NCBI GenBank assembly: GCA_030429865.1
Contig: JAUIFX010000016.1
Coordinates: forward strand, 1 to 40,860
Length of the DNA: 40,860 nt
Direction of reading: 5' to 3'
Source of the DNA: Gammaproteobacteria bacterium
GTDB lineage: Bacteria; Pseudomonadota; Gammaproteobacteria; Ga0077536
A model generated the notes under the pieces. It ran no database searches and was not told the origin of the DNA. It saw only the letters and a program-made list of their open reading frames with translations. Each line of letters begins with the position of its first letter. Position 1 is the stretch's first letter. This document shows positions 7,798 to 16,570 of the stretch, piece by piece. Made by a program: the position numbers and the translations under genes.

Positions 7798-10164
7798 ATG
7801 TTCAGCGCGCTCGACCGCAAGCTGCTGCGCGACCTCTGGCGGCTCAAGGGCCAGGTTCTCGCGGTATCGCTGGTCGTGGCGTCGGGGGTCGGCGTGCTGG
7901 TGATGTCGCTGACCGCGCTGGAGTCGCTGCAGGCCACGGCGGCCGCGTACTACGAGCGCTATCGATTCGCCCACGTTTTCGCCGGGGCCAAGCGCGCGCC
8001 TGAACGCCTTGCGCGCGAGATGGCGGCGATCCCCGGCGTACAGGCCGTGGAAACACGCATCTCACGGCTGGCGACGCTCGACCTGCCGGATTTTCCCGAG
8101 CCGGTCATGGCGCGCCTGATATCCGTTCCGGAACGCGGTGCGCCGCGCCTGAACCGTCTCGCGATGCGCGCCGGACGCTGGGTTGCGCCGGGGCGGCCGG
8201 ACGAGATCGTACTCAGCGAACCGTTCGCCCTCGCCCACGATCTCACGCTTGGCAGCCGCTTCGAGGCGATCATCAACGGCCACCGGCGGCGTCTCGAGGT
8301 CGTCGGCATCGCCTTGTCTCCGGAGTTCGTCTACGCGATCGGGCCCGGGTCGTTGATGCCCGATGACCGGCGCTTCGGCATCGGCTGGATGGGGCGGCGG
8401 GCGCTCGCCGCGGCCTTCGATCTTGACGGGGCGTTCAACGACGTCTCTCTCACGCTCCTGCGCGGGGTCGACCCGGCCGCGGTGCTGGCCCGCGTCGACG
8501 CGATTCTCGAGCGCTACGGCGGAACGCCCGCGATCGCGCGCGCCGACCAGATCTCGAACTGGTTCCTGATGAACGAGCTCGACCAGCTGAGGACGGTGTC
8601 GACGCTGCTGCCGGCGATCTTTCTCGCTGTCGCCGGCTTTCTCACGAACATGGTCCTGGCGCGCATCGTCGCCACCGAACGCGCCGAGATCGGACTGATG
8701 AAAGCCTTTGGTTACTCGAACCGGCAAGTCGCCTGGCACTACGTGCAGATGGTGATCGCGATGACGGCGGTCGGTATTGTCCTGGGGGCCATCGTCGGCA
8801 CCTGGTTGGGACGCATCAACACTGAAACCTATTCGGAGTTCTATCGCTTTCCGTTCCTGTACTTTCGCCCCACGGCCGACGTCTATGCCCTGGGCGCGTT
8901 GATCAGCCTTGCCGTCGCGCTGAGCGGGACCGCGTTCTCCGTGCGTCGTGCCGCCATGCTGCCGCCGGCCGTCGCCATGCAACCCCCCGCGCCGCCCGCC
9001 TACCGGCGCCGCGGACTGAGCGGAATGCGATGGTCGCGTCATCTCGACCACCCGACACGAATCATCCTGCGCCAGATCGAGCGGTGGCCGCTGCGTTCGG
9101 CGCTGACCAGCGTGGGCGTGGGACTGTCGGTTGGCGTCCTGGTGATGGCCAACCAATGGATTGATTCGATCGATGCCATTGCCGAGGAGTTCTTCTTCAG
9201 ATCGCAGCACCAGGACGTGATGGTCGGGCTCGTCGAACCACAATCAACCGCTGCACTGTACGAGTTTCGGCGTATGCCCGGCGTGCTCGCCGCCGAACCC
9301 TTGCGCATCGTCAGTGCCGATTTTCGCGTCGACAACCGGCGCCACCGCGGCGCGGTCGAAGGCGTCCGTGCCGATGCCAGGCTGCATCGCCTGTTCGATG
9401 CCGGCGGCGCGATCGTCTCCGTTCCTCCGGACGGTCTCGTGATGTCCACGGTGCTGGCGAAGAAGCTCGGCGTCGGCGTGGGCGACCAGGTCTGGCTCGA
9501 GCTGCGCGAGGGGCGCCGCCCGGTACGCGCGGTGCGTGTCGTGCGCTTGTTCGAGACGATGATAGGCATGTCCGCGTACATGGATGCGCGCGCGCTCGAC
9601 AAGCTGTTGCTCGAACGGCCCAGCCTGGAGTACGTCAACCTGCTCGTCGATCCGCTGCACGAACACGCGCTGTTCGCGCGCCTCAAGGCCTCACCCGAGG
9701 TCAGCGCGGTCATGAAGCGGCGTGCCGCGGTCGAGACTTTTCACGACACGCTCGGGGACACGCTGCTGGTCTACGTGGCCTTTTTCACGGGCTTCGCTGC
9801 CGCGCTCGGTTTCGGGGTCGTGTACAACAGCGCGCGGGTGGCGCTCTCGGAGCGCGCGCACGAGCTCGCGACCCTGCGTGTGCTCGGCTTCAGTCGCGGC
9901 GAGATCGCCTACATACTGCTCGGCGAGGTGGCTCTGCTGACGGTCCTCGCCTTGCCGATCGGCTGCCTGATGGGGCGCGGGCTGGCCTGGATCATGACCG
10001 CCGGGTTCGAGACGGAGCTCTACCGCGTGCCGCTGGTGGTCGATGACGCGACCTACGGCACGGCGGCGGCGCTCGCCCTCGTCGCCGCGGCAGTGTCGGC
10101 CGCCCTGGTCGGTCGGCGCGTGGCGGCTATCGATCTCGTCTCGGCCCTGAAATCCCGTGAGTGA
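7798..10164 (+). CDS. ABC transporter permease with two FtsX domains
   Basis: A 788-residue inner-membrane protein. Helix 1 ([21 protein letters not shown], about residues 20-45) is followed by a large periplasmic region. Three helices near 270-390 ([18 protein letters not shown] onward) complete the first FtsX unit. The pattern then repeats, with a helix near 445, a second periplasmic region and a final helix bundle from about 655. This duplicated layout is seen in permeases that drive substrate handling at the periplasmic side rather than moving solutes through a channel. The start at 7798 immediately follows the ATPase stop; the track start at 7723 overlaps the ATPase. The substrate is unknown. 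Confidence 0.93.
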   Translation: MFSALDRKLLRDLWRLKGQVLAVSLVVASGVGVLVMSLTALESLQATAAAYYERYRFAHVFAGAKRAPERLAREMAAIPGVQAVETRISRLATLDLPDFPEPVMARLISVPERGAPRLNRLAMRAGRWVAPGRPDEIVLSEPFALAHDLTLGSRFEAIINGHRRRLEVVGIALSPEFVYAIGPGSLMPDDRRFGIGWMGRRALAAAFDLDGAFNDVSLTLLRGVDPAAVLARVDAILERYGGTPAIARADQISNWFLMNELDQLRTVSTLLPAIFLAVAGFLTNMVLARIVATERAEIGLMKAFGYSNRQVAWHYVQMVIAMTAVGIVLGAIVGTWLGRINTETYSEFYRFPFLYFRPTADVYALGALISLAVALSGTAFSVRRAAMLPPAVAMQPPAPPAYRRRGLSGMRWSRHLDHPTRIILRQIERWPLRSALTSVGVGLSVGVLVMANQWIDSIDAIAEEFFFRSQHQDVMVGLVEPQSTAALYEFRRMPGVLAAEPLRIVSADFRVDNRRHRGAVEGVRADARLHRLFDAGGAIVSVPPDGLVMSTVLAKKLGVGVGDQVWLELREGRRPVRAVRVVRLFETMIGMSAYMDARALDKLLLERPSLEYVNLLVDPLHEHALFARLKASPEVSAVMKRRAAVETFHDTLGDTLLVYVAFFTGFAAALGFGVVYNSARVALSERAHELATLRVLGFSRGEIAYILLGEVALLTVLALPIGCLMGRGLAWIMTAGFETELYRVPLVVDDATYGTAAALALVAAAVSAALVGRRVAAIDLVSALKSRE

Positions 10165-10171
10165 ACCTGGT

Positions 10172-11380
10172 ATGAGCGCAGCCCGACGCCGCGGCATCCT
10201 GTGGGGCCTCGTCGCAGTGCTCCTCGTCGCCGCACTCGTTTATGCATTCCGCCCGCAGCCGGTGCCGGTGGACGCGACGAAGGTCGGGCGCGGCGAACTC
10301 GTCGTGACGGTCGATGAAGAGGGCGAAACGCGCATTCGCGACGTGTTCGTCGTCTCCGCCCCGGTGACCGGCTGGGTCAAGCGTATCGAGGCGGAGGTCG
10401 GCGACGAGGTCGTTGCCGGAGCCACCGTCGTCGCCGAAATCGAGCCCATCGACCCGGCGTTCCTCGACCTGAGGTCGGAAGTGCAGGCCGAAGCCGACCT
10501 GAATGTCGCCCGTGCCAACCAGGCGCTCGCCGCGGCGGAGCTCGAACAGGCACGCGCGGAGTCCGAGTTCGCGCAGGCCGAGCTCGCGCGCGCTCGCAAG
10601 CTCGTTGCCGGCGCGACCATCTCGCAGCAGGCGCTGGACGATGCCGAGCGGCGCGCCAGGACCACGCGGGCGGCGCTTGCCACCGCGCGCGCGCGGCAGC
10701 AGGTACGTGAGTTCGAACTCGCGCGCGCCGAGGCCCAGTTGCTGTCACCGCGCGAGAGCCGGGCGGAGCGCGGGTCGTGTGAGTGCGTGCCGCTGACCGC
10801 ACCCGTCAACGGCCGCATCCTCAGCCTGGCACACGAGAGCGAAGGCGTGATCGAGGCCGGTGCGCCGCTGATCGAGATCGGCGATCCGTCGAAGCTCGAG
10901 ATCGTGGTCGATTTCCTGTCGGTGGACGCGGTGCAAATCGAGCCCGGCCAACGCGTCATCGTCGAGCAGTGGGGTGGCGGTACGGCGTTGGCGGGCGAGG
11001 TGCGGCGGGTCGAGCCCGCGGGGTTCACCAAGATCTCGGCGCTCGGCATCGAAGAGCAGCGTACCAACGTCATCATCGACTTCACGAGCCCGGCGACGGT
11101 GTGGCAGCGCCTCGGCCACGGCTACCAGGTCGAAGCGCGCGTGGTCCTGTGGGAGGGAACAGGCGTGCTGACGGTTCCGCTTACCGCGCTGTTTCGGCAT
11201 GGCGACGCTTGGGCCGTGTTCGTCATCGACGGCGGGCGCGCGCGGCTGCGCGACGTGCAACTCGGCCACCGCAACGGTTACGACGCCGAGGTGCGTGCAG
11301 GCCTCGCGGCAGGCGACGAGGTCGTTCTTTCGCCGAGCGACCGGGTGAGCGATGGCGTGCGCGTCGTCACGCGTGATTGA
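10172..11380 (+). CDS. HlyD-family periplasmic adaptor subunit
   Basis: A 402-residue membrane-fusion protein, the third member of the ABC operon. It has an N-terminal helix (GILWGLVAVLLVAALVYAF) and a biotinyl-lipoyl-like half (VTGWVKRIEAEVGDEV). A long helical hairpin rich in Ala/Glu/Arg (about residues 95-190) follows, then a second lipoyl half (LTAPVNGRILSLAHESEGV) and beta-barrel domains to the end. Such adaptors bridge an inner-membrane pump to the outer membrane. No outer-membrane TolC-type gene is adjacent. The ATG at 10172 is taken as start; the GTG at 10157, overlapping the permease stop, is an equally possible coupled start. Neither has a strong ribosome site. Confidence 0.9.
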   Translation: MSAARRRGILWGLVAVLLVAALVYAFRPQPVPVDATKVGRGELVVTVDEEGETRIRDVFVVSAPVTGWVKRIEAEVGDEVVAGATVVAEIEPIDPAFLDLRSEVQAEADLNVARANQALAAAELEQARAESEFAQAELARARKLVAGATISQQALDDAERRARTTRAALATARARQQVREFELARAEAQLLSPRESRAERGSCECVPLTAPVNGRILSLAHESEGVIEAGAPLIEIGDPSKLEIVVDFLSVDAVQIEPGQRVIVEQWGGGTALAGEVRRVEPAGFTKISALGIEEQRTNVIIDFTSPATVWQRLGHGYQVEARVVLWEGTGVLTVPLTALFRHGDAWAVFVIDGGRARLRDVQLGHRNGYDAEVRAGLAAGDEVVLSPSDRVSDGVRVVTRD

Positions 11381-11442
11381 GCTTGCGGGAAGAACCCGGC
11401 CCGCGCCAGGCTGGCAGGCGGGGTGGGGCCGCGGCAGGCCGT

Positions 11443-12303
11443 TCACTCGCCGGCTGGTGTGCCGCCGAAGTCGAACTGCCAGCTCAGCGATGCGCCTACC
11501 GTGAACTGGTCGGGGCTGCCGCGCAGGTCGACCAGCGGCGCGTCGGCGATGTCCCCGAGCAGGCGGTCGTAGCCGCCGAACAATACCAGGGTGAGGTTTC
11601 TCTGCTGCGGGATGATGGCACTGAAGCCGATGCCGACGCTGTTCGCGCCGCCGTCGGCATCGAAGGTCGGCAGGCCGGAGCGCGCCGACTGGACCGCGTC
11701 GACGCCGAAGTAAGCGGACACGAAATCGGCCGAGCCGAAACGCATGCGCGGTCCGATCGCGTAGCGCCAGCGGCGGTCGCCGCCGGTGTAGTCGAGGGAT
11801 ACGTCGCCGACCACGCCGTCGTGCCCACCGAGTCCGCGCCGCAGCTCCACGCGCGCACGCCACGCGTCGCGCTGGTAGCTCGCGAACGCGCCGAGTTCCG
11901 CCGCGGCATCGACATCGCCCAGGCCGTCGAGGTCGCCGGCCGAGCCGCTGACGAGGAACGGTGAGCCGCCGTCGCGCTCGTCGCGCCCGAAGCGGATACG
12001 CGCGATCGGGCCCGCCTTGAAGTGGCTGCCGTTGACCAGCCGGTAGCGCACGCCTTCGGGTACCGAGGCGAAGAAACGGTCGCGGTACTGGAAGCGGATG
12101 TCCGGGAAGATGGAAAAGCCGTAGTCGTCGGCGCCCTCGTACACGGGACTCACGACCGGCGCGAGCCCCAGGCCCACGCGCCACCCGGCCGGTCCGCCGG
12201 GCCGGCGCTCCGTGGCAGGAGTGTCGGCTGCCCCGGCAAGACCGGCGAGCAGGCAGAGCAGCGTGAGCAGGGTGGTCGATTGGCAAGCGCGGAAGCGCGG
12301 CAT
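11443..12303 (-). CDS. MipA/OmpV family outer-membrane protein
   Basis: A 286-residue exported protein. The signal peptide (TLLTLLCLLAGLAGAADT) is followed by alternating beta strands and ends in WQFDFGGTPAGE. The region WRVGLGLAPVVSPVYEGADDYGFSIFPDIRFQYRDRFF is diagnostic of the MipA/OmpV family, beta-barrels first described as an MltA-interacting scaffold and later as porin-like or drug-response proteins. It is convergent with the ABC exporter operon, with a 62-base gap, so co-regulation is not implied. Its role is not specific from sequence. Confidence 0.9.
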   Translation of the reverse strand: MPRFRACQSTTLLTLLCLLAGLAGAADTPATERRPGGPAGWRVGLGLAPVVSPVYEGADDYGFSIFPDIRFQYRDRFFASVPEGVRYRLVNGSHFKAGPIARIRFGRDERDGGSPFLVSGSAGDLDGLGDVDAAAELGAFASYQRDAWRARVELRRGLGGHDGVVGDVSLDYTGGDRRWRYAIGPRMRFGSADFVSAYFGVDAVQSARSGLPTFDADGGANSVGIGFSAIIPQQRNLTLVLFGGYDRLLGDIADAPLVDLRGSPDQFTVGASLSWQFDFGGTPAGE

Positions 12304-12775
12304 GGGGCAACTCGTTCATCAGGCCTGTAGCGCCTTACGTCGCGCCAGGACATAGCGATCACCTTGCCACGGCAAACGCCCTCGACGGTCAAGTGTGACC
12401 GGCCGAGGGCACGCTCGGCGCCGCCGTGGGATCTGGTGCGATGCGGGCGTGGCGTGTGCAGTTTCGCGCCGTGAGGCCCGAGTCCGCCTCGTTAAAGGCG
12501 GGCCTGAGCCGGATCGCGCGGCGGGTCACGATGACGTTCATCGACGATGGTGCCGCGCTTCGCAGCGCGGACGCCCCGTGTGCAGTGCAGGGCGCCGCCG
12601 GCGCGATACACTGCACGCTGAACGAGGGTGGCACGGTGTGCATCTGGGCGAGACCGTTCACCAAGCCACGCGAACCGCCTACACGGACGAGTTCGCCGCG
12701 TTGTCGCTGCGCCAACCGGGCGAGAATCGCACGAGCTCGCTCCCCGGGCAGTCCGGGAGCCGGTTTTCGCGCGGC
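12304..12775. other. 472-base gap with no confident gene
   Basis: This is the promoter-side region of the MipA gene and the 3' flank of the secreted protein gene. Open frames of 108 codons (12389-12715, minus) and 127 codons (12426-12809, plus) overlap each other. Neither has a clear ribosome site, signal peptide or recognised motif, and both have the high third-position GC that any frame has here. I leave them uncalled. Confidence 0.5.
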
Positions 12776-14599
12776 TCAGTTCAGGCGCTTCATTTCGACG
12801 GCTTCGTAGGATTTCGCTTTCCCCTTGACGCCCGACTCATACAGGACGCGCTCTTCCAGCGGATAGGTCCTGCTGCCGGTGAGTCGCATCGTGCCGAAGA
12901 ACGGATGCGCTTTGCCCGGCGTGCTCTTCCAGGGATTGAAACCCAGTGCTTTGAGTTCATCAGGGTCCAGCAGGCATCGTGCGTGGATGTGGTACTCATT
13001 CGGCTCTTTGGGAAAATGCAGGGTGACGTGATCCTTGGAAGCGTGGCCGCTGACGGAAAAGTGCGTTTGCGTGATATGTGGCGTGGCGTGGTTCTTGCCG
13101 CCTTTGTCGATGTAGCTGCCGTTGGCCAGTTCGCAGTCGAAGAGCCCCTGCGGTTGGGAGAACGGCTGAGTCTTGACCAGGTAGGAGCGCCCGCTGCCGC
13201 CCTGGTACTTCCCGGAGCGAATGGTGAAGTCCACATCGGTGCGCCAGAACACGATCATCCCGCCGTCGATCGTCCCGCCTTCGATGCCGTGATAGGCGTA
13301 GCCGTAGTAGGAGTATCGCCAATTCTGGCCTGTCGATAGCTTGATGCTCCTGGCGGTGGATCCCTTGCCGCCGGTGAGGTTCAGAAACCTCATTTGGCCG
13401 CCATGGTCTGTCTCGTCCAGCAGGTCTGCCTGCTTGTTGAGCGACGCGGTTACCGTCCTGGTCTCTTTCGGATCGAGCATGCCCGATGCGGCCTGGACGG
13501 AAGCCCAGGCGACATCCGTGTCTATTCTGAACGATAAAGGTGCTTCTCCGACGTTGGTTAGCGTGTAAGTCCTGGTGCGTGGTTGGAACGGTGTCTTCCT
13601 CGTTGATCGCTTGGCGGTGAACGGAGCGCTGGGTGTGACTGCCAGCTCCGGCCCCGAGCCTGCGGGCGCCCCGGCTGACACGCCGGTGATGGTGACCTTT
13701 ACCGTGCCATCGATTCGTTCGAACGTACTCAGTTTCGCGCCCGTGCCCGGCGGCGTGACGGATGCGGACTCCTGTTGGAATGGAACCGTATGCTCGATGA
13801 CCCGGCCTTGCGTAGCTGCGGCAAGGAGTTCATCGCAGGTCAACGCAGCGCCCAGATCAACCCGCTGATCCTTGCCGAGGAGGGCACCGACGAGGATGTC
13901 CCAGTTACCGGGCGGCACGATTCGCTCCACGGCCACCCTGATCGACGGCATCTGGAGTTGTCCGGTGCCTTGCGTGTCGCTGCTGCAAACGTGATCCCAG
14001 CCGAATTCCCTGCGTTCCAGGTCAACGGCGTATGCCGACGTCGCATCGGAAGATATCGATCCGAACGTATCCCCGCTCGGCAACAAGCCCTGGCTCGGGC
14101 GAACGAGGCCGTAAGTCGCTTGCGCGGCAACGATGTCGGCCGATGCCGCATCTGCCGACTCGGGACCCGTGACTTCGATGCGCGACCAGTCTCCGCTGCC
14201 GCCAGGCTGCGAGATGATCATGGCGCACGCCGGGTAGCGCTCGCTCATGGTCATCCGCACCGAGGTGGGCGGGCCAATGCGACTCGCCGGCGTGCGCTCC
14301 TCCTGCTGATGGAATTCCCAGGTCAGATCGACGTCGAGCGGACGGCACGCGTAACCCGCGACACTGCCGTACTGCTTCAGCTGGGTGACCCGCGCACGGC
14401 ATGCGCGGCACGGTCCATCGCCATGCGGCTCAGCCGGCTGCGCCTGGCCTGCAGCGCCGAACTGCGCCTGCATGGCTTCAACAACGCTTTGAATACAGGC
14501 GATGTCGCTACCGCACGCCAGCGCTTGCTGCTGAAGCTCGAACGACGGTTGCGCGAGCGCGGACGGCGGCATGGCCAAGAGCAGCATCAGGTGGAGCAT
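12776..14599 (-). CDS. Secreted protein of unknown function with a BACON-like central segment
   Basis: A 607-residue exported protein I do not recognise. The hydrophobic stretch LHLMLLLAMPPSALAQ serves as signal peptide directly after the chosen ATG. Starts further upstream (14737 or 14815) would add an Arg-rich extension, and no start has a convincing ribosome site. The mature part begins with a Cys-containing helical segment (ACGSDIACIQSVVEAM) and a CRACRA motif. A central beta-sandwich-like stretch (YTLTNVGEAPLSFRID through VTASLNKQADLLDE) looks like BACON or ASPM-type Ig folds. The C-terminal third is beta-rich and ends in MKRLN. Codon use is less GC-extreme than its neighbours, which may indicate acquisition. 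Function is unknown. Confidence 0.7.
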   Translation of the reverse strand: MLHLMLLLAMPPSALAQPSFELQQQALACGSDIACIQSVVEAMQAQFGAAGQAQPAEPHGDGPCRACRARVTQLKQYGSVAGYACRPLDVDLTWEFHQQEERTPASRIGPPTSVRMTMSERYPACAMIISQPGGSGDWSRIEVTGPESADAASADIVAAQATYGLVRPSQGLLPSGDTFGSISSDATSAYAVDLERREFGWDHVCSSDTQGTGQLQMPSIRVAVERIVPPGNWDILVGALLGKDQRVDLGAALTCDELLAAATQGRVIEHTVPFQQESASVTPPGTGAKLSTFERIDGTVKVTITGVSAGAPAGSGPELAVTPSAPFTAKRSTRKTPFQPRTRTYTLTNVGEAPLSFRIDTDVAWASVQAASGMLDPKETRTVTASLNKQADLLDETDHGGQMRFLNLTGGKGSTARSIKLSTGQNWRYSYYGYAYHGIEGGTIDGGMIVFWRTDVDFTIRSGKYQGGSGRSYLVKTQPFSQPQGLFDCELANGSYIDKGGKNHATPHITQTHFSVSGHASKDHVTLHFPKEPNEYHIHARCLLDPDELKALGFNPWKSTPGKAHPFFGTMRLTGSRTYPLEERVLYESGVKGKAKSYEAVEMKRLN

Positions 14600-14969
14600 T
14601 CGTGCGAGGGCGCGCAGGGCGCGTCTGCGCGGATCCGCGACGCGCCGGAAAATCGCACGCGGACGGTGCGCGATGATCGCGCGCCATCGGTCAACCACAC
14701 CGGATGGGCCCGGGGGGCGGGTGGAGATCATCGACGACATCGCACCGTTAACACAGAGCGGGCAAGCAGCGCGCCAGGACCCCGATACTCGCCGCGGCCA
14801 GGTAATGACATTCACTCGGTATGCGGGCGACTACTCGATTCCGAATCGGGAACGGGCACGCCACTAGCCTTGAGTATATCTGCAGTGCCGCGTTCGATTC
14901 ATGACCGACCGCCGTGCATGTGGTCGAAATCCGTACCCGAGGCCAGCGCCTCCAGGTTGGATGCTCGAG

Positions 14970-16550
14970 TCAGGGTCTGCCGTTGCGTCGTTGGCGGGCG
15001 CGCCGCAAAGCGACATAGAACCGAATTCCCAATGCGGCCAGACCGCCAACGAGAGCGATGACAGCACCGCTGATGGCGCCGTTCTGCAGCGGTCTGCCAA
15101 GCGGGAACAGGAAGTTCCACTTGTGCAGGAAGCTGAAACTGTAACGCTCGGGCCGTTCGCTGTTGCTTAGCGCGTCGGCGAGCACGCCGGTGCGCGTGTC
15201 CACGAACAGGCTCGTGTCGAGCGGCGCGCCATAGTCGAGCCGCCACACCGGCAGGCGCTTGTTGCGGAAGTCGTAACCGGGGCCGAAGCGCGTGACGAGC
15301 GCGACATCGGTCAGGGCATCGCGCGGCAGGCCGCTGAAGCGCTCGCCGAGCTGCAACGCGAACTCACGGTCGCCCGCCGGCCACGGCGCACCGCTGGCGG
15401 CGTCGACGTAGAGCGCGGGACCGGTTCGCGGTACACCGTCGAAGCGGGCGTTGCGGATGGCGCTCGCTCCCCGCGGCTCGGCGGCGGCCGGCGCGAGCTC
15501 GAGCCGGTAATAAAGCCTGCCCGCGGCGTTCTCGACGAGCGAGAGGCCGCTGACATCGAGCCCACGCGCGAGGTCGGACCATTGCGCGCGCAGCGGGTAG
15601 ACGATGGTCTCGGTGGTGAGCGGTGGCGACAGGCGCTGGCCGGTCGGTGATGGCGCGATGCTCGCCTGCAACAGGTGGTAGAGGCCGCTCACGGCGAAGC
15701 CTGCCGCCGGCAGGAGCAGCACCCAGGCCGCCGTGCGGTGCCAGCGGCGCGCGCCCGATGTACGAGCGGCGCGCCGCGATGTCCACAGCATCACCGCGCC
15801 GCTCAGTGCCATGCCCAGCATGGCCAGGAGCAGCACGGCGAGTGCGGCAACGCGCACCCATTCGCCCCGGGGTGGCATCCAGCTCCAGGTGTGTACGAGC
15901 TGGAACCAGCGCTGCACGCGCTGTTTGAAACGATTGTCGACGGCGGCGAGTGCGCCGGTCTCCGTGTGCACGTAGGCGACGAGCGCGTCGGGCGTGGCGA
16001 ACTGCACGCGGTAAACCGGCAGCAGGCGGTTGATCGGCGGATAAGCGGGGCTGAATTCGTGGATCGCGGTGATCGCGGCGATCGCGGCGGCCTCGGCTGG
16101 CAGCGCGAGGTAGTGCCGCGCCAGGAACGCGGCCTGGAGCGGATCGTGGTCCGGCAGCTCGGCACCGGTGTCGAGCGCGAAGTAGCGGCGCGGTGCGCGC
16201 GCTGCTGTGGTGACCTGCAGCAGCGGGCCGCGCGGTCCGGTGACGACGCGCAGGGCCTGGGCCTGCGTGATGCCGGCAGCGGTGAGGATGGCATGGATCT
16301 CCGGTCCCCCGGCCAGGGCGAGCGGCGCGCGTGGCGGATAGTACACGCGCTGCTGGGGCCCGAACGTCGTCATGAGCGGATGCAGCAGGCCGGACAGGCC
16401 CCACAGCACCAGCGTGGCGGCGCCGAGCAGGGCGAGTTGCCGGTGCCAGCGCAGTGCGCGCAGCCGCCACGGCACCCGGCGTTTGGTCGTGACGGGCGAA
16501 CCAGGCGCGGCCTGGGCGGCTCGATCGCTGGTCTCGGGAATGCTGCTCAT
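14970..16550 (-). CDS. PepSY-associated transmembrane protein
   Basis: A 526-residue inner-membrane protein. Helix 1 (LALLGAATLVLWGLSGLLHPL, about residues 38-58) is followed by a periplasmic PepSY-like segment (VDNRFKQRVQRWFQLVHTWSW). Two helices come near 265-330, then a second PepSY-like region, LFVDTRTGVLADALSNSERPERYSFSFLHKWNFL. A last helix (AISGAVIALVGGLAALGIRFY) leads into a basic tail. Proteins of this type are often encoded beside TonB-dependent receptors and include ferrisiderophore reductase candidates such as PiuB/FpvG-type proteins. The receptor gene ends 20 bases upstream, so the two form an operon. GGAGAA before the ATG at 16550 fixes the start; the track ORF to 16802 overlaps the receptor. 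Confidence 0.88.
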   Translation of the reverse strand: MSSIPETSDRAAQAAPGSPVTTKRRVPWRLRALRWHRQLALLGAATLVLWGLSGLLHPLMTTFGPQQRVYYPPRAPLALAGGPEIHAILTAAGITQAQALRVVTGPRGPLLQVTTAARAPRRYFALDTGAELPDHDPLQAAFLARHYLALPAEAAAIAAITAIHEFSPAYPPINRLLPVYRVQFATPDALVAYVHTETGALAAVDNRFKQRVQRWFQLVHTWSWMPPRGEWVRVAALAVLLLAMLGMALSGAVMLWTSRRAARTSGARRWHRTAAWVLLLPAAGFAVSGLYHLLQASIAPSPTGQRLSPPLTTETIVYPLRAQWSDLARGLDVSGLSLVENAAGRLYYRLELAPAAAEPRGASAIRNARFDGVPRTGPALYVDAASGAPWPAGDREFALQLGERFSGLPRDALTDVALVTRFGPGYDFRNKRLPVWRLDYGAPLDTSLFVDTRTGVLADALSNSERPERYSFSFLHKWNFLFPLGRPLQNGAISGAVIALVGGLAALGIRFYVALRRARQRRNGRP

Positions 16551-16570
16551 GCCGTTCTCCAGTGTTCGAC

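Noticed and set aside
12389-12809. Overlapping 108- and 127-codon ORFs on opposite strands
   Set aside because: No ribosome site, signal peptide or known motif; third-position GC does not discriminate between the frames.
14836-14848. CGATTCCGAATCG palindrome upstream of the secreted protein gene
   Set aside because: Six-base arms are expected by chance in 41 kb, and the true start of the gene lies over 200 bases away.
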